From the NCBI RefSeq assembly GCF_004684095.1, contig NZ_SRII01000005.1:248001-312000 (forward strand): a DNA stretch of 64,000 nucleotides, given 5' to 3'. Origin of the DNA: Hymenobacter sp. UV11 (GTDB lineage: Bacteria; Bacteroidota; Bacteroidia; Cytophagales; Hymenobacteraceae). The position numbers and the translations under genes are program-made. Under the pieces are notes generated by a model, which did no database searches, was not told the DNA's origin, and was given only the letters and a program-made list of their open reading frames with translations. Shown in pieces: positions 60,115 through 64,000 of the stretch. Each line of letters begins with the position of its first letter. Within the stretch, counting starts at the first letter, position 1.

Positions 60115-62553
60115 CTAGTCGTCGTCGTCCTTGCGCTTGGGGGTGAGCTGCAAAAACGCGCCGCGCCGGGGCGCGGGCATGGTCGAATTTTCGCCCTTCA
60201 CCGACTTCCAGACTACCTCGTTCAGGTCCAAATCAGGCACGGCATCTTCGTGAGCGAAGTCGAACTTGGCCGAACGCTCGGCGCTGTGGTTCCAGGCGGT
60301 GTTGCGGGTATCGAGCGCAATCTGGTTGGGCTTGGCCTGGTATTTCGTCAGGTTGGGTGCGGGCTGGAACACGCCGAACAGCGGCCGGGCGGCGGCATCG
60401 TACTGGCTCATGGGGGGTAGGCCGAGCAGCAATTCTATCGTGCGCATCACGCCGGCCGTGGTATAGAGCGTGTGGTCCACGAAATTGCGGCGCACGTGCG
60501 GGCCGATGACGAAGGCCGGTGAGCGGTGGGCGTCGATGTGGTCGGAGCCGTTTTGCGCGTCGTCTTCGAGCACGAAAACCACCGATTCGCCCCAGATGCT
60601 GCTGTTGGCCAGGTGCTCTATGAGGCGGCCCAGGGCCAGGTCGTTGTCGGCCACGGCAGCCGTGGGGCTCACTTTGCCCAGGCGCTGGCCGCTGGTGTGG
60701 TCGTTGCTGAGGCGGATGGTGCTGAGCTGCGGCACCGCATTCAGGGCCAGCAGCGAGTCAAAGTCCTGGGCCCAGGCGCGCTCCCGCTCCTGGTCGGGGA
60801 TGTCCATATCGAAGCCCGGCGAGCGCGGACACGCGTGCCCCCGCAGCGACTTGAGCGACGTTTTGGCGTAGTCCGCAAACTCGCCGTAGGTGCGGTAGCT
60901 CAGGCCCGCGCGCTGGCAGTAGTCCCAGATGAAGCCGTCGCGGGGGTAGGCGATTTTGCGGGTGCCCTCAAAGTCGTAGGTGCCGCCGCGGCCGCCGTAG
61001 CTGATGGGCCACGACTTCTCCACGTAGTCGGTGGCGTAGGCAGCGGTGCTCCAGTTGTGGCCGTCGGCGCTCACCTCGGCATTCACGTAAAAGTTGTCGA
61101 GCAGCACAAACTCGGCAGCCAGCGCGTGGTGGTTGGGCGTCACTTTCTGGCCAAAAATGCACAGCGCCGTGTCGCCCTCACCCGCGCGCACATCGCCCAA
61201 AATCTGGTCATACGTGCGGTTTTCCTTGATAATATAGAACACGTGCTTGATGGGCGACGGCTCGCCCACGCGGCGCGGCACGGGGTTGCCGGCCTCGCCG
61301 GGCGCCAGCTTTTCGCGCGCCAGCGTGAAGGGCGTGTTGTCGTACACCTGCCGCGTATAAGCTTTGAGGCGGGCCGCGTCGGGCGTCGGGATGAACAGCA
61401 GCGTGCCCTTAAACAGACTGCCGATGTACTGCACCTCGCGCTGCTCGGCGCTGCCCAGCTGGTAGCCGCTGTCGTCTTTTTTCTTCACCGGCTGCGGGCC
61501 GTTGGGATTGGCCAGACTGGTGAGGCCTTTGCCGCTGGCTACCAGTATTTTATTGCCCTGCACGCGCACGCAGGTGGGGTACCAGCCTGTAGGAATGAAA
61601 CCCCGGCTGGCACTGCGGCCGGGCTGGCTCACGTCGAACACCGCCAGGCAGTTGTTGTCGGCGTTGGCGATGTAGAGCGTTTTTTCGTCGGCACTCAGGG
61701 CCAGGCCGTTGGTGGTGGAGCCCGTGAGGCGCGTGGGGTAGAGCGAGGTCGAGATGGTTTCGAGCACCTTCCAGCTCTTCGCATCAATGACCGATACCGA
61801 GTTATCGTTGGCATTGGCCACGAACAGGTAACGGCCGTTCTTGCTCTCAATCACCTCGTTGGGGTGGCTGCCGGTGGGTAGGGCGGGGCGCAGGCGGCCG
61901 GTGGCGCGGTCGTAGGCCAGCAGTTTGTCGCCGCCCCACAGCGTGATGTACACCAGCTTGCCATCGGCCGACAGCAAGCAGCCGTAGGCTTCGGCGCCCA
62001 GCTTCACCTTGGCCAGCGTGCGCTTGGTTTGGAGGTCGAGCACGTAGAGGGCGCTGTCCTCCTTGGTGACGGTGTAGAGGCGCTGGCCGGCCGCGTCCAC
62101 GGCCAGGCCGGTTGGGCTGATTTTGGCCTTGGGCCAGGGCCGGCCGAGGCGCAGCGTATCAGGCGCGCCAAGCTTGCGCCCGGCCGTGGGATAGCTCAAG
62201 ATGATGTTATCGTTGCCGCCCGAAGCGTAGAGCCGCTCGCCCTTCGCATCAAACGCCAGCCCGTACCACGCCTTGCCAATGGGCCGCTCATCGAGCAGCT
62301 TCTCGGTGCCGGGGTCGATGAGCTGGATGCTCTGCTTACCTTGGCCGTTGTTGGTGACAGCCAGCATCTTGCCGCCCGGCGCGAGCTGCATGTTCAGGGG
62401 CAGGTCGCCGAGCTGGAGCGGCCGGCCGGCCGGCGTCAGGCTCCAGCCGTTGGGGAGTAGTATCTTCTCGGCGTGCAGGTTGTTAGTCGGCCGCTGGGCC
62501 TGGGCGGCGCCGGCCAGCAGGCTGAGGGCAGCCACGGCCAGCAGGCGCTTCAT
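60115..62553 (-). CDS. YncE-type propeller fused to a phosphoesterase
   Basis: An 812-residue exported protein. After the signal peptide (MKRLLAVAALSLLAGAAQAQ, start at 62553) comes a seven-bladed YncE-like propeller (about residues 30-380; 'YTVTKEDSALYVLDLQTKRTLAKV', 'NGRYLFVANANDNSVSVIDAKSWKVLETI'). The second half is an alkaline-phosphatase-superfamily/phosphoesterase domain: 'PIKHVFYIIKENRTYDQILGDV', 'FVLLDNFYVNAEVSADGHNWS' and 'VFVLEDDAQNGSDHIDAHRSPAFVIGP' provide metal ligands. The combination is common in Bacteroidota; substrate unknown. Confidence 0.9.
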   Translation of the reverse strand: MKRLLAVAALSLLAGAAQAQRPTNNLHAEKILLPNGWSLTPAGRPLQLGDLPLNMQLAPGGKMLAVTNNGQGKQSIQLIDPGTEKLLDERPIGKAWYGLAFDAKGERLYASGGNDNIILSYPTAGRKLGAPDTLRLGRPWPKAKISPTGLAVDAAGQRLYTVTKEDSALYVLDLQTKRTLAKVKLGAEAYGCLLSADGKLVYITLWGGDKLLAYDRATGRLRPALPTGSHPNEVIESKNGRYLFVANANDNSVSVIDAKSWKVLETISTSLYPTRLTGSTTNGLALSADEKTLYIANADNNCLAVFDVSQPGRSASRGFIPTGWYPTCVRVQGNKILVASGKGLTSLANPNGPQPVKKKDDSGYQLGSAEQREVQYIGSLFKGTLLFIPTPDAARLKAYTRQVYDNTPFTLAREKLAPGEAGNPVPRRVGEPSPIKHVFYIIKENRTYDQILGDVRAGEGDTALCIFGQKVTPNHHALAAEFVLLDNFYVNAEVSADGHNWSTAAYATDYVEKSWPISYGGRGGTYDFEGTRKIAYPRDGFIWDYCQRAGLSYRTYGEFADYAKTSLKSLRGHACPRSPGFDMDIPDQERERAWAQDFDSLLALNAVPQLSTIRLSNDHTSGQRLGKVSPTAAVADNDLALGRLIEHLANSSIWGESVVFVLEDDAQNGSDHIDAHRSPAFVIGPHVRRNFVDHTLYTTAGVMRTIELLLGLPPMSQYDAAARPLFGVFQPAPNLTKYQAKPNQIALDTRNTAWNHSAERSAKFDFAHEDAVPDLDLNEVVWKSVKGENSTMPAPRRGAFLQLTPKRKDDDD

Positions 62554-62652
62554 CACGATTCGGGTAAAAATCAGCATACCGCAAAGGTCTGCTTGCCGGG
62601 TGAGTTTTGGGTTACGCCTAGGTTAACTCCGCCGGGAGTCGTGAAGTGCTGT

Positions 62653-62761
62653 AAAAAACGTCATACTGCACGCAGTGAAGCCTCTCGCGGGCAGCAGTAC
62701 CCAACGATTGAATTACTACCCCTGGCGAGATGCTTCACTGCGTTCAGCATGACGTTCTTTT
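62653..62761. repeat. Imperfect palindrome of the GTCATGC family
   Basis: Imperfect arms 62653-62688 and 62725-62761 end in AAAACGTCAT/ATGACGTTCTTTT. The centre AACGATTGAATTACTACCCC is the inverted counterpart of the centre of the 55.3-kb element. It lies between two reverse-strand genes and can terminate the kinase transcript. Confidence 0.8.
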
Positions 62762-62776
62762 GCTCACTGCTCACTG

Positions 62777-64000
62777 CTATCCCACCACCACCGGCAGCGT
62801 GAAGTGAAACGCGCTGCCGCTGCCCAGCTCGCTTTCCACCCACAGCCGGCCGCCCTGCGTAGTGATGAATTCGCGGGCAATGCTCAGGCCCAGGCCCGAG
62901 CCGCCGGTGTAGCCTGCCTTATCGGGCAGCTGGGCGAAGCGCTGGAAAATCTTGTCGTGGTGCTCAGCCGCAATGCCGGGGCCGTGGTCCTGCACCGTCA
63001 CCTGCACAAATTTGCCGGCGCGGGCGGCCCGCACCCCGATGCTTTCACCGATTGGCGAGTAGCGGATAGCGTTGGCTAGCAGGTTGATGAGGACCCAGGT
63101 GGTTTTTTCCACGTCGGCGCGGGCGGGCGGCAAGTCGGGGGGTAGGGCGAGGTGCAGCGTGAGCTGCTTATTAGCCAGCTGGGCCTGCACTGTGGCCTCG
63201 GCAAAATGCACTACGTCGGCGAGCTGGGTGGGCACAAAGTTGAGCTGAATGCCCTGGCCCGAGTCGAGGCGCGACACGTCGAGCAGCTCGCTCACCAGGC
63301 GCTGGAGGCGCTGGGTTTCGCGCTGAATACCCACCGTAATATCCTGGCGCTCCTCGGGTGGCAGGTTGTCCTTCTGCAACACTTTCAGGCTGAGGTTAAT
63401 GCTGGAAAGCGGCGTTTTAAACTCGTGCGACACGGTGGCCAGGAAATTCGACTTCACCTGGTCGAGCTTCTTGAAGTCCGACACGTTGCGCAGGGTCAGC
63501 AGCTGGCCCACCAGCTCGGTTTTGTCGCTGGCCTCGTTGAAGGAAACCAGGTCCTGCACCGCCAGGCGGTAAAACGCCTCCTCGCCGCGCTGCGTGATGG
63601 TGAGCACCGGCGCCTCGGCCACGGCCTGCTCGCGGTTGGGCGCATCCAGGGGCTGAAGCAGCGTTTGAAACAGGTCGTTTTCGAGGCGCACAATGGCGGC
63701 CGGGCGGCCCACCAATTTATCGGGGGGTAGGCCGAGCAGCTCGCACATCACGGGGTTGGCCAGCAGAATGTGGCGGTTTTCATCGAGCACCAGCAGCCCT
63801 TCATCCAGGGTATTGATGATGCTGGCGGCGCGGTTGCGGGCGGTCAGCAGCTCGGCAGCCGTGGAGCTACGGTACGCGCGCAACTCGCTCAGCATCTTGT
63901 TAAATGCCTGCGCCACCGCCCCAAACTCGTCCTGGCTTTCCTGCGGAATGGTGGCTGCAAAATCGCGGGCCGTAGCGTGGGCCAGCGCCGCGCTTAGCTT
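62777..64000 (-). CDS. Sensor histidine kinase (5' end outside window)
   Basis: The C-terminal 407 residues of a membrane histidine kinase. At the window edge the frame is still open and shows a HAMP-like end ('DEFGAVAQAFNKMLSELRAY'), so membrane helices lie beyond. A PAS domain follows ('IINTLDEGLLVLDENRHILLANPVMCELLG'), then the HisKA box 'LATVSHEFKTPLSSINLSL' with the phospho-acceptor His, and the ATPase domain with N box 'LINLLANAIRYSP', G1 'VQDHGPGI' and G2 'GGSGLGLSIAREF'. The layout resembles KinB-type kinases. Its response regulator is not in view. Confidence 0.93.
   Translation of the reverse strand, partial: KLSAALAHATARDFAATIPQESQDEFGAVAQAFNKMLSELRAYRSSTAAELLTARNRAASIINTLDEGLLVLDENRHILLANPVMCELLGLPPDKLVGRPAAIVRLENDLFQTLLQPLDAPNREQAVAEAPVLTITQRGEEAFYRLAVQDLVSFNEASDKTELVGQLLTLRNVSDFKKLDQVKSNFLATVSHEFKTPLSSINLSLKVLQKDNLPPEERQDITVGIQRETQRLQRLVSELLDVSRLDSGQGIQLNFVPTQLADVVHFAEATVQAQLANKQLTLHLALPPDLPPARADVEKTTWVLINLLANAIRYSPIGESIGVRAARAGKFVQVTVQDHGPGIAAEHHDKIFQRFAQLPDKAGYTGGSGLGLSIAREFITTQGGRLWVESELGSGSAFHFTLPVVVG

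Overview
The window looks like chromosomal DNA of a high-GC Bacteroidota of the Hymenobacter/Cytophagales type. Evidence for this: Bacteroidota-specific families (DUF5723-type and DUF5916 outer-membrane proteins, tandem FKBP lipoprotein, very long LptD, secreted propeller proteins of the gliding/T9SS type), Bacteroidota-type promoters (TTG-N18/19-TAnnTTTG) and an absence of clear Shine-Dalgarno sites. Coding density is high. I see no rRNA, tRNA, CRISPR array or prophage.

Layout. 1-9.6 kb: partial SulP transporter, secreted propeller protein, FKBP lipoprotein, outer-membrane protein, MeaB GTPase, an AT-rich DUF2806 gene that looks acquired, MOSC protein and carotenoid oxygenase. 9.7-18.1 kb: pectate-lyase-like enzyme, DUF1275 membrane protein, DUF5916 protein, then an ECF sigma / anti-sigma / DUF4097 x2 operon whose intergenic spacer is nine copies of a 7-bp repeat. 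18.2-26.3 kb: BlaI-M56 regulatory pair with three operator-like dyads, FolB, DivIVA-like protein, WD40 protein, phosphopantetheinyl transferase, redoxin and a transglutaminase-fold protein.

26.6-33.5 kb is the most unusual stretch. Two tandem TerB_C-type proteins are translationally coupled to a DUF2791 (BrxD-like) P-loop ATPase, followed by a small Imm32-like gene and an Lhr-like helicase related to BREX BrxHI. No BREX methylase (PglX), PglZ, PglW or PglY is present. I read it as a compact Ter/BREX-derived DNA-processing, possibly anti-phage, module. 33.5-39.9 kb: DoxX protein, a YtrA-type GntR/ABC operon with a recognisable promoter-operator, GH1 glycosidase plus SDR, and a SpoIIAA-like protein.

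40.1-46.4 kb encodes a complete terminal respiratory chain in one operon: caa3-type oxidase subunits II (with haem c), I and III, CtaG, a small membrane subunit, a Rieske protein and a cytochrome b with a fused C-terminal cytochrome c. 46.5-64 kb: J-domain protein, a RAYT transposase beside a perfect palindrome, acyl-CoA carboxylase beta subunit, an envelope group (MlaD, amidase, LptD), 2H phosphoesterase, NHL lipoprotein, AsmA-like protein, secreted PPC/DUF296 protein, YncE-phosphoesterase fusion and a partial sensor histidine kinase.

Two signals run through the whole window. One is a strongly over-represented oligonucleotide, CTACCCC(C)/(G)GGGGTAG, found about every 0.75 kb and preferentially oriented with transcription. 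The other is a set of long intergenic palindromes, several of which share GTCATGC ends and a related centre, so they form a repeat family rather than independent terminators.
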